Source: Candidatus Mycobacterium methanotrophicum
GTDB taxonomy: Bacteria > Actinomycetota > Actinomycetes > Mycobacteriales > Mycobacteriaceae
Direction: 5' to 3'
Length of the DNA stretch: 64,000 nt
NCBI RefSeq assembly: GCF_023515995.1
Contig: NZ_CP097320.1
Location: forward strand, 3,100,001 to 3,164,000
The notes under the pieces were generated by a model. It was given only the letters and a program-made list of their open reading frames with translations. It had not been told where the DNA came from and did not search any database. Made by a program: the position numbers and the translations under genes. Of this stretch, positions 1-9,724 are shown in pieces; the stretch's first letter is position 1; every line of letters starts with the position of its first letter.

Positions 1-441
1 TCACTGCAGGGACCGTCACTGCAGGGTCCGTCGCTGGTCGGCTACCAGCAGTCGACCAACTATGTGATTCAGCGGGCCCTTTCACAGCGCGGTGTGCCGT
101 TCTTGTACGGCGGCGGCAACGCCGCCGGGCCCACCCGCGGCACCGGGTTGAAAGCCAATGTCGTCGGCTTCGACGCCTCAGGTCTGATCCAGTACGCCTA
201 TGCCGGCGCCGGGATCAAGATGCCGCGGACGTCGGGCGAGCAGTGCAACGTCGGGCGCAAAGTGCCGCCTGCACAGGCGCGTCCCGGCGACCTGCTCTGC
301 TACGGCCCGGCTGGCACCCAAAGCGTCGCGATGTACCTCGGCAACGGCCAGATGATCGAGGCCACCGAGCCTGCCGTCACGGTCTCGCCGGCGCGGACCA
401 CGGGAATGGTTCCGTATCTGACCCGAATCATCGAGTCCTGA
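1..441 (+). CDS. ripD: RipD-like NlpC/P60 domain protein, 5' end outside the window
   Basis: The frame is open from base 1, so the N-terminus lies outside the window. It starts with a doubled SLQGP repeat and then an NlpC/P60 fold. Active peptidoglycan endopeptidases of this family (RipA, RipB) have Cys in FDCSGL and His in a SHVAIYLG-type strand. Here these read FDASGL and QSVAMYLG, so both catalytic residues are replaced. That is the known state of M. tuberculosis RipD (Rv1566c), which binds peptidoglycan without cutting it. Position next to the acyltransferase and treXYZ also matches the Rv1566c-Rv1562c neighbourhood as I recall it. Predicted role: secreted, non-catalytic cell-wall binding protein. 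Confidence 0.88.
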   Translation, partial: SLQGPSLQGPSLVGYQQSTNYVIQRALSQRGVPFLYGGGNAAGPTRGTGLKANVVGFDASGLIQYAYAGAGIKMPRTSGEQCNVGRKVPPAQARPGDLLCYGPAGTQSVAMYLGNGQMIEATEPAVTVSPARTTGMVPYLTRIIES

Positions 442-511
442 CCCGGAACTCGCCGAGGCACCGTTAACGCACTGTCGGCGGCCGGCGGCTTAGGTAGATT
501 GTCTGTCAATC

Positions 512-2683
512 ATGATGACCGTCTACCTAACCCGTCCGGCCGTCGCCTCCGTTGCGGGATCCGCCCAGTCCGCCATCGGAAACCGGAGAGCAGGGTTCTA
601 CCGCCACGATCTGGACGGGCTGCGCGGCATTGCCATCGCCCTGGTCGCGATGTTCCACGTGTGGTTCGGCAGGGTTTCCGGTGGAGTGGACGTGTTCTTG
701 GCGCTGTCCGGCTTCTTCTTCGGCGGCAAATTGCTGCGCGCGGCATTGAACCCGGCGTCATCGCTGTCGCCGGTGCCCGAAGTGATTCGACTGGTTCGGC
801 GGTTGCTGCCGGCTCTGGTGGTGGTACTGGCCGCGTGCGCGGTACTGACCGTCCTGGTTCAGCCGCAGACCCGCTGGGAGACGTTCGCCGACCAGAGCCT
901 GGCCAGCCTCGGCTACTACCAGAACTGGGAGCTGGCCAGCACGGTAGCCGACTATCTGCGGGCGGGCGAAGCGGTCAGTCCGCTACAGCACATCTGGTCG
1001 ATGTCGGTGCAGGGCCAGTTCTATATCGCCTTCCTGGCACTGGTTTTCGGGCTCGCGTTTCTGCTCCGGCGCCGTCTCGGCGACCGGTTGCGCACGACGT
1101 TCGTGCTGCTGCTCAGCGCGCTGGCGGGGGCATCGTTCGTCTACGCGATCTTTGCGCATCAAGCCAACCAGGCGACCGCGTACTACAACAGCTTTGCCCG
1201 GGCGTGGGAGTTGCTGCTGGGGGCACTCGTCGGCGCGCTGGTCCCCTACATCCGCTGGCCGATGTGGTTACGCACGGTGGTCGCCACCGTCGCATTGGCA
1301 GCGGTGCTGTCCTGCGGCGCGCTCATCGACGGCGTCAAGGAGTTCCCAGGACCGTGGGCGCTGGTCCCGGTCGGGGCAACCGTGCTGTTCGTCCTGGCCG
1401 GCGCCAACCGGCAGGCCCATCCCGCTACCCGTGACAAGCTGCCGCTGCCGAACCGGTTGCTGGCCACCGAGCCGCTGGTGAAGCTCGGCGCGATCGCCTA
1501 CTCGCTGTACCTGTGGCACTGGCCGCTGTTGATCTTCTGGCTCGCGTATTCCGGTCACCGGCACGCCAACTTCGTCGAGGGCACGGCGGTATTGCTGATC
1601 TCCGGCGGGCTGGCCTACCTGACCAATCGGTTCGTCGAAGAACCGCTGCGACACCACGCCGGTGCCGATACCGCACCCGAGTCCGCGCCGGTCATTGCCT
1701 GGCGGGGCCGGCTGCGCCGTCCCACCATGGTGCTGGGATCAATGGTGGCGATGCTCGGTGTGACGCTCACGGCGACCGCGTTCACTTGGGTCGAGCATGT
1801 CAAGGTCGAGCGCGCCGGCGGCAAGGAGCTCAGCGCGCTCAATGCCCACGACTACCCCGGGGCCCGCGCCCTGGTCAAACACGTGCGAGTGCCCAAGCTC
1901 CGGCCGCGGCCCACCGTGCTGGAAGCCCAGACCGACTACCCGCCGTCGACCCGGGACGGCTGCATCAGCGACTTTGCCAACACGTCAGTGATCAGGTGCG
2001 CCTACGGCGACAAGGATGCCGCCAGGACCATCGCCCTTGCCGGCGGCTCGCATGCCGAGCATTGGCTGACCGCGCTGGACATCCTCGGACGCAGGCGCCA
2101 TTTCAAGGTGACGACCTACCTCAAGATGGGCTGTCCGCTGTCCACCGAACAGATGCCGTTGGTGATGGGCAGCAATGCGCCTTACCCGGAGTGCCGCGAC
2201 TGGGTGCCCAAGGCCATGGCCAAGGTGGTGGCCGACCATCCGGACTACGTATTCACCACCTCCACCAGGCCCTGGAACATCAAGCCCGCAGATGTGATGC
2301 CCGGGACGTATGTCGGGATCTGGCAAACATTCTCCGACAACAACATCCCGATCCTCGCGATGCGCGACACGCCGTGGCTGGTCAGAGACGGTCGACCGTT
2401 CAACCCGGCGGACTGCCTGGCCAAAGGCGGCGACGCGCTGTCGTGCGGCACCAAGCGCTCCGACGTGCTGGCTGATCACAACCCCACCCTCGATTGGGTC
2501 GAGCAGTTCCCGCTGCTCAAACCGCTGGACATGAGCGATGCCGTCTGCCGCCCCGACATCTGCCCTGCCGTCGAGGGAAACGTGTTGGTATACCACGACG
2601 CTCATCACCTGTCTGCCACCTACATGCGCACCATGACGAACGAGCTGGGTCGCCAAGTCGGGGCGGCCACCGGCTGGTGGTGA
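512..2683 (+). CDS. Acyltransferase-3 membrane protein with C-terminal SGNH domain (Rv1565c-like)
   Basis: This 723-residue protein has two parts. Residues about 28-385 form an acyltransferase-3 (OafA type) domain with many hydrophobic helices, an early RHDLDGLRGIA-type motif and a conserved LWHWPLLIF stretch. After a further helix near residue 410, residues about 490-723 form a predicted extracytoplasmic SGNH hydrolase-like domain ending in a DAHHLS motif. The first SGNH block reads AGGSHAEHW, where GDSHA is usual, so the Asp before the nucleophilic Ser is Gly. Family members O-acetylate or O-acylate cell-surface glycans. The substrate here is unknown. It precedes treX by about 60 bp and may be co-transcribed with it. 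Confidence 0.85.
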   Translation: MMTVYLTRPAVASVAGSAQSAIGNRRAGFYRHDLDGLRGIAIALVAMFHVWFGRVSGGVDVFLALSGFFFGGKLLRAALNPASSLSPVPEVIRLVRRLLPALVVVLAACAVLTVLVQPQTRWETFADQSLASLGYYQNWELASTVADYLRAGEAVSPLQHIWSMSVQGQFYIAFLALVFGLAFLLRRRLGDRLRTTFVLLLSALAGASFVYAIFAHQANQATAYYNSFARAWELLLGALVGALVPYIRWPMWLRTVVATVALAAVLSCGALIDGVKEFPGPWALVPVGATVLFVLAGANRQAHPATRDKLPLPNRLLATEPLVKLGAIAYSLYLWHWPLLIFWLAYSGHRHANFVEGTAVLLISGGLAYLTNRFVEEPLRHHAGADTAPESAPVIAWRGRLRRPTMVLGSMVAMLGVTLTATAFTWVEHVKVERAGGKELSALNAHDYPGARALVKHVRVPKLRPRPTVLEAQTDYPPSTRDGCISDFANTSVIRCAYGDKDAARTIALAGGSHAEHWLTALDILGRRRHFKVTTYLKMGCPLSTEQMPLVMGSNAPYPECRDWVPKAMAKVVADHPDYVFTTSTRPWNIKPADVMPGTYVGIWQTFSDNNIPILAMRDTPWLVRDGRPFNPADCLAKGGDALSCGTKRSDVLADHNPTLDWVEQFPLLKPLDMSDAVCRPDICPAVEGNVLVYHDAHHLSATYMRTMTNELGRQVGAATGWW

Positions 2684-2742
2684 CCGCCCACACGCGTAGG
2701 GGACGCAGGCCCACCAGATCCGCCCGCCGATAAGGTCGAAGG

Positions 2743-4923
2743 ATGCCCCCGTCAGATCCCAACCACGGTGCCGCTGCACCTCCACCTGAGCTGGTCACCG
2801 TATGGCCGGGCAGCAGCTACCCGCTCGGCGCTACTTTCGACGGCGGCGGCACCAACTTCGCGCTGTTCTCCGAGATTGCTGAAAGCGTCGAGTTGTGCCT
2901 GATTGACGGCGACCGGCACGAAACTCGAATCCGCCTCGACGAGGTTGACGGACACGTGTGGCACGCCTATCTGCCAACCGTCAGCCCGGGACAGCGTTAC
3001 GGGTTTCGGGTACACGGGCCGTTCGCCCCGTCGGCCGGTCACCGCTGTGACCCCAGCAAGCTGTTGCTCGACCCGTACGGGAAGTCGTTCGACGGCGAAT
3101 TCGCGTTCGGTCAGGCGCTGTTCTCCTACGACCTCGCCACCGCAGCCGAAGACCCCGCCGAGACCGGCACTCCCCCGCAGGTCGATTCGCTCGGGCACAC
3201 CATGACCAGCGTGGTGATCAATCCGTTCTTCGACTGGGCGACCGACCGTGCGCCGCGGACGCAATATCACGAGACGGTCATCTACGAGGCGCATGTCAAG
3301 GGGATGACCCAAACCCACCCGGGCGTCCCCGAAGCCCTTCGCGGCACCTACGCCGGGCTGGCGCACCCGGTGATCATCGATCACCTCAAATCGCTGCATG
3401 TCACCGCGATCGAGCTGATGCCGGTGCATCAATTCCTGCATGACCATCGGCTGTTGGAGTTGGGATTGCGAAATTACTGGGGCTACAACACCTTTGGGTT
3501 CTTCGCCCCGCACCACCAGTACGCGGCGAACCGGCAGGCCGGCGGCGCGGTGTGCGAGTTCAAGTCGATGGTCCGCGCGTTTCATGAGGAGGGCATCGAG
3601 GTCATCCTCGACGTGGTGTACAACCACACCGCCGAGGGCGATCACCTCGGTCCGACGATCAACTTCCGCGGCATCGACAACGCCGCCTATTACCGGCTGG
3701 TCGACGAGGACCTGCGGTTCTACAAGGACTTCACCGGCACGGGCAACAGCCTCAACGCCCGCCATCCGCACACCTTGCAGCTGATCATGGACTCGCTGCG
3801 GTACTGGGTGACCGAGATGCACGTCGACGGCTTCCGATTCGACCTCGCGTCCACGTTGGCTCGTGAGTTTTACGACGTCGACCGGCTGAGCGCGTTTTTC
3901 GACCTGGTGCAGCAGGATCCGGTGGTCAGCCAGGTCAAGCTGATCGCAGAGCCGTGGGACGTCGGCGAAGGCGGCTACCAGGTCGGCAACTTCCCGGGTT
4001 TGTGGACCGAATGGAATGGGAAGTACCGCGATACCGTGCGTGACTATTGGCGGGGCGAGCCCGCGACCCTTGGCGAATTCGCGTCCCGGCTCACCGGGTC
4101 GTCAGACCTGTACGAGGCGACCGGCCGGCGTCCCAGCGCCAGCATCAACTTCGTCACCGCCCACGACGGCTTCACCCTCAACGATCTGGTGTCCTACAAC
4201 GAGAAGCACAACGAGGCCAACGGTGAAAACAACCAGGATGGCGAAAGCTACAACCGGTCCTGGAACTGCGGCGTCGAGGGTTCAACCGACGACCCCGAAA
4301 TCCTGGATCTGCGTCGCAAGCAGATGCGCAACATCATGGCCACGCTGCTGGTCAGCCAGGGAACTCCGATGATCGCGCACGGCGACGAGATGGGACGCAC
4401 CCAGCACGGCAACAACAACGTCTATTGTCAGGATTCCGAGCTGTCCTGGATGGACTGGCCGCTGGTCGACAAAAATGGTGACCTGCTGGCGTTTACCCGC
4501 AAAGTCACCGCCCTGCGTAAACACCATCCGGTGTTTCGTCGCCGCCGGTTCTTCGAGGGAAGGCCCATCCGCAGCCTCGGCCAGGTGCGCGACATCGCCT
4601 GGCTGACGCCCGCAGGCGACGAGATGACCCCGGAGGACTGGGAACGCGACTTCGACAAGTGCGTCGCGGTGTTCCTCAACGGCGAAGCCCTGCATGAGCG
4701 CGATGCGCGCGGCGGGCGGGTGGTCGACGACTCATTTCTGCTGTGCTTCAACGCCCATGCCCATGCTGTGGACTTCGTCATGCCTCATGACGACTACGCC
4801 AAAGAGTGGACGGCAGAACTGGATACCACCGATTCCACCGGCGAGGTGAAGCTGGTCGTGAATGACGGTGACGAAGTCTCGCTGCCCGGCCACGCGCTGC
4901 TGGTGTTCCGTAAGACGCGATGA
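2743..4923 (+). CDS. treX: Glycogen debranching enzyme TreX/GlgX
   Basis: The product is a GH13 isoamylase-type enzyme of 726 residues that hydrolyses alpha-1,6 branches of glycogen, supplying linear maltooligosaccharides for TreY. An N-terminal CBM48-like domain (GATFDGGGTNFALFS) is followed by the four GH13 regions: DVVYNH near residue 290, GFRFDLAS near 362 with the nucleophile Asp, EPWDVG near 403 with the acid/base Glu, and TAHDGF near 473. Length is normal. It heads a tight treX-treY-treZ operon; its stop lies 3 bp before the treY ATG. The protein is expected to be cytoplasmic. Confidence 0.95.
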   Translation: MPPSDPNHGAAAPPPELVTVWPGSSYPLGATFDGGGTNFALFSEIAESVELCLIDGDRHETRIRLDEVDGHVWHAYLPTVSPGQRYGFRVHGPFAPSAGHRCDPSKLLLDPYGKSFDGEFAFGQALFSYDLATAAEDPAETGTPPQVDSLGHTMTSVVINPFFDWATDRAPRTQYHETVIYEAHVKGMTQTHPGVPEALRGTYAGLAHPVIIDHLKSLHVTAIELMPVHQFLHDHRLLELGLRNYWGYNTFGFFAPHHQYAANRQAGGAVCEFKSMVRAFHEEGIEVILDVVYNHTAEGDHLGPTINFRGIDNAAYYRLVDEDLRFYKDFTGTGNSLNARHPHTLQLIMDSLRYWVTEMHVDGFRFDLASTLAREFYDVDRLSAFFDLVQQDPVVSQVKLIAEPWDVGEGGYQVGNFPGLWTEWNGKYRDTVRDYWRGEPATLGEFASRLTGSSDLYEATGRRPSASINFVTAHDGFTLNDLVSYNEKHNEANGENNQDGESYNRSWNCGVEGSTDDPEILDLRRKQMRNIMATLLVSQGTPMIAHGDEMGRTQHGNNNVYCQDSELSWMDWPLVDKNGDLLAFTRKVTALRKHHPVFRRRRFFEGRPIRSLGQVRDIAWLTPAGDEMTPEDWERDFDKCVAVFLNGEALHERDARGGRVVDDSFLLCFNAHAHAVDFVMPHDDYAKEWTAELDTTDSTGEVKLVVNDGDEVSLPGHALLVFRKTR

Positions 4924-4926
4924 CGC

Positions 4927-7272
4927 ATGGTCTTTCCCGTACTGTCCACCTATCGGTTGCAGCTGCGGGGCGCGTCCAGCGGTTTCGGGTTCACCTTCGC
5001 CGACGCCGAGAACTTGCTCGACTATCTCGCCGAACTCGGGGTGTCGCACCTCTATCTGTCGCCGATCCTGACCCCGGTCGCGGGGTCGGCGCACGGCTAC
5101 GACGTCGCCGACCCGACGACGGTGTCTGCCGAACTCGGTGGCCCGCAGGGTCTGGCGCGGCTGTCGGCGGCGGCCCGGGCCCGCGGCATGGGACTGGTGG
5201 TCGACATCGTCCCCAACCACGTCGGGGTGGACAAGCCGGAGCAGAACCAGTGGTGGTGGGACGTGCTGCGGCACGGCCCGTCGTCAACCTATGCGGCACA
5301 TTTCGATATCGACTGGGACCTGGCCGATGGCCGAATAGTGTTGCCGGTATTGGGTTCTGACGACGACGTCGCCGACTTGACCGTCGACGGCGATCTCTTG
5401 CGGTTGGGTGATCTGGCATTCCCGATCGCCGCCGGCACCGGTGACGGCACCGGCACGGAGGTGCATGACCGCCAGCACTATCAGTTGGTCGGCTGGAAGC
5501 GCGGAGTGTGTGGTTACCGGCGGTTTTTTTCGATCACCTCGCTGGCCGGCCTCCGTCAGGAAGACCGTGCCGTGTTCGAGGCCAGCCACACCGAAGTTGC
5601 CCGCTGGTTCATCGAAGGGCTCGTCGACGGTGTGCGCATCGATCACCCGGACGGCTTGTCCGATCCGGCCGGGTATCTGACGTGGCTGCGCGAGCTGCTG
5701 GGCCCCGATGCCTACATCGTGACCGAGAAGATCCTCGCCGTCGACGAGGCGTTGGAGCCGACGCTGCCGATAGCCGGCACAACCGGGTACGACGCGCTTC
5801 GGGAGATCGGCGGGATTTTCATCGACCCGAACGGCGCACCGGCATTGACGGCGTTGCTCGAATCCACCGGCATCGACTACCAACAGATGCCGGCCATGCT
5901 CGCCGGCCTCAAGACCACAGCGGCCACCCAAACCTTGGCCAGCGAGCTTGCCAGGCTGCGGCGGTGCATCGCCGCGGCGGCCGGTGCCGACCATCCCCAA
6001 CTGCCCGCGGCGGTGGCCGCCCTGCTCGCACACATCGACGTCTATCGTTGCGATTACCGCTGTTTGGCCGCGATACTGCCCGCTGCGCTGGCGGAAACCC
6101 AGTCTGCTGCACCGGAGTTGGACGTTGCGCTGCAGCTGATCGCGGCTGCGTTGGCCGGCGGCGGCGATGCAGAGCGAAGCGATGAGCAGGAGCGCCGCGA
6201 TATCAGAGCCGGCGAGCCCGCGACACGGCTGCAGCAACTGTGCGGCGCGGTGACGGCCAAGGCCGTCGAGGACTGCCTGTTCTACCGCGATGCGCGGCTG
6301 GTGTCGCTGAACGAAGTTGGCGGCCAACCACGTCGGTTCGGCGTCGGCGCCGCGGAATTCCATCACCGCGCCGCGGCCCGCGCCCGACTCTGGCCCCAGG
6401 CGATGACGACGTTGTCGACCCATGACACCAAGCGCGGCGAGGACGTCCGTGCGCGCATCGGTGTGCTGTCGCAGGTGCCGTCGCTGTGGGCCGAGTTCGT
6501 CGCCCGCTGGGAAAGCGCGACTCCCGCCCCCGACCCGGTGACCGGATTATTTCTGTGGCAGAACATCTTCGGGGTCTGGCCGGCCAGCGGCGAAGTCACC
6601 GGCGAACTCCGCGACCGGTTACACACCTACGGGGAGAAGGCGATACGAGAAGCGGCCTGGCAGACCTCCTGGCAAAACCCGGACGCCAAGTTCGAGAGCG
6701 CGGTGCACGGCTGGCTGGACGCCGTGCTCGACGGCCCGGTGGCGCGCGAGCTGACCAACCTGGTGATCCGGCTGCAGGCGCACGCCGAGAACGACGCGCT
6801 AGGCCAAAAGCTGCTCGCGCTGACCGTGCCCGGCATCCCCGACATCTATCAGGGCACCGAATTGTGGGACGACAGCCTGGTCGACCCGGATAACCGACGC
6901 CCGGTCGACTACGAAGCCCGATGTCAGGCCCTGAAGTCCTTGCAGCATCGGAAAATACGAGTGGTCAAGGCTGCCTTGCAGTTGCGCCGCGGCCGTCCGG
7001 GCACCTTCCTGCGGGGCGGTTACCACCCCGTGCTTGCCGCGGGAACCGCCGCCGATCATGTGGTGGCGTTCATGCGCGGCGACGACGTGCTGGTCGCGGC
7101 GACCCGCTGGACGGTACGCCTCGAGCAATCCGGCTGGGGCGACACCGCGGTACCGATACCCGCGGGCGGGTGGAGCGACACGCTCACCGGCGCGACGATC
7201 GCCGGGGCGGCGCCGGCAGCCGAGCTGTTCGCCGAGCTGCCGGTGGCCCTGTTGGAGCGCAGCGATGGCTGA
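4927..7272 (+). CDS. treY: Malto-oligosyltrehalose synthase TreY
   Basis: TreY (781 residues) turns the reducing-end alpha-1,4 bond of a maltooligosaccharide into an alpha,alpha-1,1 bond, giving maltooligosyl trehalose. The N-terminus STYRLQL is typical of the family. GH13 motifs are visible: DIVPNHVG near residue 94, DGVRIDHPDGL near 235, the catalytic-Glu region VTEKIL near 267 and STHDTKRGEDVR near 497, the last being diagnostic for TreY. The gene begins 3 bp after treX and overlaps treZ by 8 bp, so translation is probably coupled. Confidence 0.95.
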   Translation: MVFPVLSTYRLQLRGASSGFGFTFADAENLLDYLAELGVSHLYLSPILTPVAGSAHGYDVADPTTVSAELGGPQGLARLSAAARARGMGLVVDIVPNHVGVDKPEQNQWWWDVLRHGPSSTYAAHFDIDWDLADGRIVLPVLGSDDDVADLTVDGDLLRLGDLAFPIAAGTGDGTGTEVHDRQHYQLVGWKRGVCGYRRFFSITSLAGLRQEDRAVFEASHTEVARWFIEGLVDGVRIDHPDGLSDPAGYLTWLRELLGPDAYIVTEKILAVDEALEPTLPIAGTTGYDALREIGGIFIDPNGAPALTALLESTGIDYQQMPAMLAGLKTTAATQTLASELARLRRCIAAAAGADHPQLPAAVAALLAHIDVYRCDYRCLAAILPAALAETQSAAPELDVALQLIAAALAGGGDAERSDEQERRDIRAGEPATRLQQLCGAVTAKAVEDCLFYRDARLVSLNEVGGQPRRFGVGAAEFHHRAAARARLWPQAMTTLSTHDTKRGEDVRARIGVLSQVPSLWAEFVARWESATPAPDPVTGLFLWQNIFGVWPASGEVTGELRDRLHTYGEKAIREAAWQTSWQNPDAKFESAVHGWLDAVLDGPVARELTNLVIRLQAHAENDALGQKLLALTVPGIPDIYQGTELWDDSLVDPDNRRPVDYEARCQALKSLQHRKIRVVKAALQLRRGRPGTFLRGGYHPVLAAGTAADHVVAFMRGDDVLVAATRWTVRLEQSGWGDTAVPIPAGGWSDTLTGATIAGAAPAAELFAELPVALLERSDG

Positions 7273-9001
7273 ATTCGCGGTATGGGCGCCCAAACCGGAC
7301 ACGGTTCGCGTCGAAGTCGACGGTCACGTCCATCCGATGACGCGCAGCGCGGACGGCTGGTGGCGGACCACCCTTGACGCGGCACCAGCAGCCCGCTACG
7401 GGTATCTCCTCGACGACGATCCGGCGGTGCTGCCCGACCCGCGATCGCCCCGCCAGCCCGACGGCGTGCACGGCCGCTCGCAGCTATGGGCGCCGGCGAC
7501 CCGCTGGACGGACGACGGCTGGACCGGCCGGCCGGTGCAGGGCGCGGTGATCTACGAGCTGCACATCGGCACCTTCACACCCGAGGGCACCTTCGACTCG
7601 GCGATCGAAAAGCTCGACTATCTGGTTGATCTCGGTGTTGATGTCGTCGAGGTGATGCCGGTGAACGCGTTCTCCGGCACGCACGGCTGGGGCTACGACG
7701 GGGTGCTGTGGTATGCGGTGCACGAACCCTACGGCGGACCCGACGGGCTGATCCGGTTCGCCGACGCCTGTCATTGCCGCGGCCTTGGCGTGCTGATCGA
7801 CGCGGTGTTCAACCACCTCGGTCCGTCAGGCAACTACCTGCCGCGGTTCGGCCCGTACTTGTCGTCGGCGAGTAATCCGTGGGGGGAAGGCATCAACATC
7901 GCCGACGCCGACTCCGACGAAGTTCGCCGCTACATCATCGACTGCGCGTTGCGCTGGATGCGTGATTTCCACGCCGATGGTCTGCGTCTGGACGCCGTGC
8001 ATGCCTTGGTGGACACCACCGCCATCCACCTGCTGGAAGAGCTCGCTGCCAAAACCGATGCGCTGGCTGAGCAACTCGGCCGACCGTTGTCGCTTGTCGC
8101 CGAGAGCGACTTGAACGATCCGAGGATGATCACGCCCCGGCGCGGCGGCGGCTACGGGATGACCGCGCAGTGGGACGACGACATCCACCACGCCATCCAC
8201 ACCGCGGTGTCCGGGGAGCGTCAGGGCTACTACGCCGATTTCGGATCGTTGGCTACGCTGGCAAAGACATTGCGCAGCGGCTTCTTCCACGCAGCCACAT
8301 ATTCGTCGTTTCGAAAACGGCGCCACGGACGACCGCTGGATACCACCGAGGCCTCGGGGATTCCGGCTACCCGGTTGCTGGCCTACACCTGCACCCACGA
8401 CCAAATCGGCAATCGTGCGCTGGGCGATCGCCCGTCGCAGAACCTGAACTTCGGCCAGTTGGCAGTCAAGGCTGCGCTGGTGCTCGGATCTCCTTATACC
8501 GCGATGCTTTTCATGGGTGAGGAATGGGCAGCGTCGACGCCGTTTCAATTCTTCAGCTCCCATCCGGAGCCCGAGCTGGCGCGCGCCACCGCCGAAGGAC
8601 GCAAGAAGGAGTTCGCCGATCACGGATGGGACGCCGACGAGATCCCCGATCCACAGGACCCGCAGACCTTCCAGCGCTCGAAGCTGGACTGGGACGAGCC
8701 CGGCACTGGTGAACATGCGCGACTGCGCCGGCTCTATCAGGACCTGATCACATCGCGGCGCAACGAAACTGACATGGCCGACCCGTGGTTGGACCACCTG
8801 GTGATCGACTACGACGAGGAACACCGCTGGATCGTCATGCACCGCGGGCGGTTGGCGATCGCCTGCAATCTGGGTGCCGAGGCGGCGGGTGTTCCGGTAA
8901 CCGGCGAGGTGGTGTTGTGCTCCGCTTCGCCCGACATCGGCGCCGCGGCCACCGAGCTGGCGCCGTATTCGTTTGCGATCCTGCGGGTTGTGGATAACTG
9001 A
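7265..9001 (+). CDS. treZ: Malto-oligosyltrehalose trehalohydrolase TreZ
   Basis: TreZ (578 residues) hydrolyses the bond next to the terminal trehalose unit and releases free trehalose. I chose the ATG at 7265 (MAEFAVWAPK) although the frame is open upstream, because this is where homology to the CBM48 domain begins; the upstream part is a shadow of treY. GH13 motifs: DAVFNHLG near residue 176, DGLRLDAVHAL near 238, AESDLNDPR near 278 and TCTHDQIGNR near 376. The start overlaps the treY stop. This completes the OtsAB-independent trehalose pathway. Confidence 0.95.
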   Translation: MAEFAVWAPKPDTVRVEVDGHVHPMTRSADGWWRTTLDAAPAARYGYLLDDDPAVLPDPRSPRQPDGVHGRSQLWAPATRWTDDGWTGRPVQGAVIYELHIGTFTPEGTFDSAIEKLDYLVDLGVDVVEVMPVNAFSGTHGWGYDGVLWYAVHEPYGGPDGLIRFADACHCRGLGVLIDAVFNHLGPSGNYLPRFGPYLSSASNPWGEGINIADADSDEVRRYIIDCALRWMRDFHADGLRLDAVHALVDTTAIHLLEELAAKTDALAEQLGRPLSLVAESDLNDPRMITPRRGGGYGMTAQWDDDIHHAIHTAVSGERQGYYADFGSLATLAKTLRSGFFHAATYSSFRKRRHGRPLDTTEASGIPATRLLAYTCTHDQIGNRALGDRPSQNLNFGQLAVKAALVLGSPYTAMLFMGEEWAASTPFQFFSSHPEPELARATAEGRKKEFADHGWDADEIPDPQDPQTFQRSKLDWDEPGTGEHARLRRLYQDLITSRRNETDMADPWLDHLVIDYDEEHRWIVMHRGRLAIACNLGAEAAGVPVTGEVVLCSASPDIGAAATELAPYSFAILRVVDN

Positions 9002-9037
9002 CTACCCGCGGCGCCGCCGCCCACTGATGATGCGCGA

Positions 9038-9472
9038 ATGAGTCATCACGAGCTCTTGCCGATTCCATCCATTGAGACCGCCACCGATCCCGTTCACTGC
9101 GCCGCCGATCTGCGCCAGCGGTGGCGAGCGTTGATGGGACCGCTCGGATTTGAGGAACGGCTGTTGTGGTTCGGCCTCGTCGGGCCGGATCGATGCTTCA
9201 CCAAAAAGCTCTGCCACGTGCCAATTCGTCGGCGGCCCCAGGGCCGAGTCGTGTGGAACCTGATGTCGTCGCTGCGGACGCTGCTTGACGACCTGGCACC
9301 GGGAACCACGGTGGCATTGCTGCTGACCGGGCCCGGGCGCGGGCCGGTCTCGTCTGCCGACCGGGTGTGGTCGAAAGCGCTGACGGACATGGCCGAAAGA
9401 TTCGCCGTTCCACTGGAACCGATCTTCCGCGCACACGACGAATCGGTCGACGAGCTGTCACAGAAACTTTGA
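9038..9472 (+). CDS. Conserved hypothetical protein, 144 residues
   Basis: I do not recognise the family. The product is a soluble acidic/basic mixed protein without a signal peptide, membrane helix or cysteine pair. It has a compact GFEERLLWFGLVG core and a hydrophobic strand TTVALLLTGPG. The gene starts 36 bp after treZ on the same strand, so it may be the last gene of the trehalose operon. Codon use looks native. The vapB gene follows after 12 bp. A role linked to trehalose metabolism would be a guess from position only. Confidence 0.6.
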   Translation: MSHHELLPIPSIETATDPVHCAADLRQRWRALMGPLGFEERLLWFGLVGPDRCFTKKLCHVPIRRRPQGRVVWNLMSSLRTLLDDLAPGTTVALLLTGPGRGPVSSADRVWSKALTDMAERFAVPLEPIFRAHDESVDELSQKL

Positions 9473-9484
9473 TACTGTGCGTCC

Positions 9485-9724
9485 GTGAAAAATATCACGG
9501 TATCGGTTGCCGACGATGTCTATCGCACGGCGCGGATTCGGGCAGCGAAGCTCGGCCAGTCCCTGAGCGCTGTCGTCGCCGAGTTGCTGAACTCACTTTC
9601 CGAGCGGGAGAAGGAGTTCGCCCGGCTGGAGGCAAAGCAACGGCGGGTACAAGGCGAAATCCGCAACTTTCGCGCACGCGACCGCCTGAGCCGTGACGAT
9701 GTCCACGCCCGTGCGGTTCGTTGA
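9485..9724 (+). CDS. vapB: VapB-type antitoxin (ribbon-helix-helix)
   Basis: This is a 79-residue protein. Residues 1-45 (KNITVSVADDVYRTARIRAA, then SLSAVVAELL) match the ribbon-helix-helix fold of VapB antitoxins, which bind operator DNA and neutralise a VapC PIN-domain RNase through the C-terminal tail. It overlaps the start of a damaged vapC. In M. tuberculosis the gene pair beside treZ is Rv1560-Rv1561 (vapBC11), so this is probably its orthologue. The antitoxin looks intact while its toxin does not. Confidence 0.82.
   Translation: MKNITVSVADDVYRTARIRAAKLGQSLSAVVAELLNSLSEREKEFARLEAKQRRVQGEIRNFRARDRLSRDDVHARAVR

Noticed and set aside
499..1434. 311-codon frame over the acyltransferase gene
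   Set aside because: Arg/Pro-rich shadow frame of the real gene at 512; no domain.
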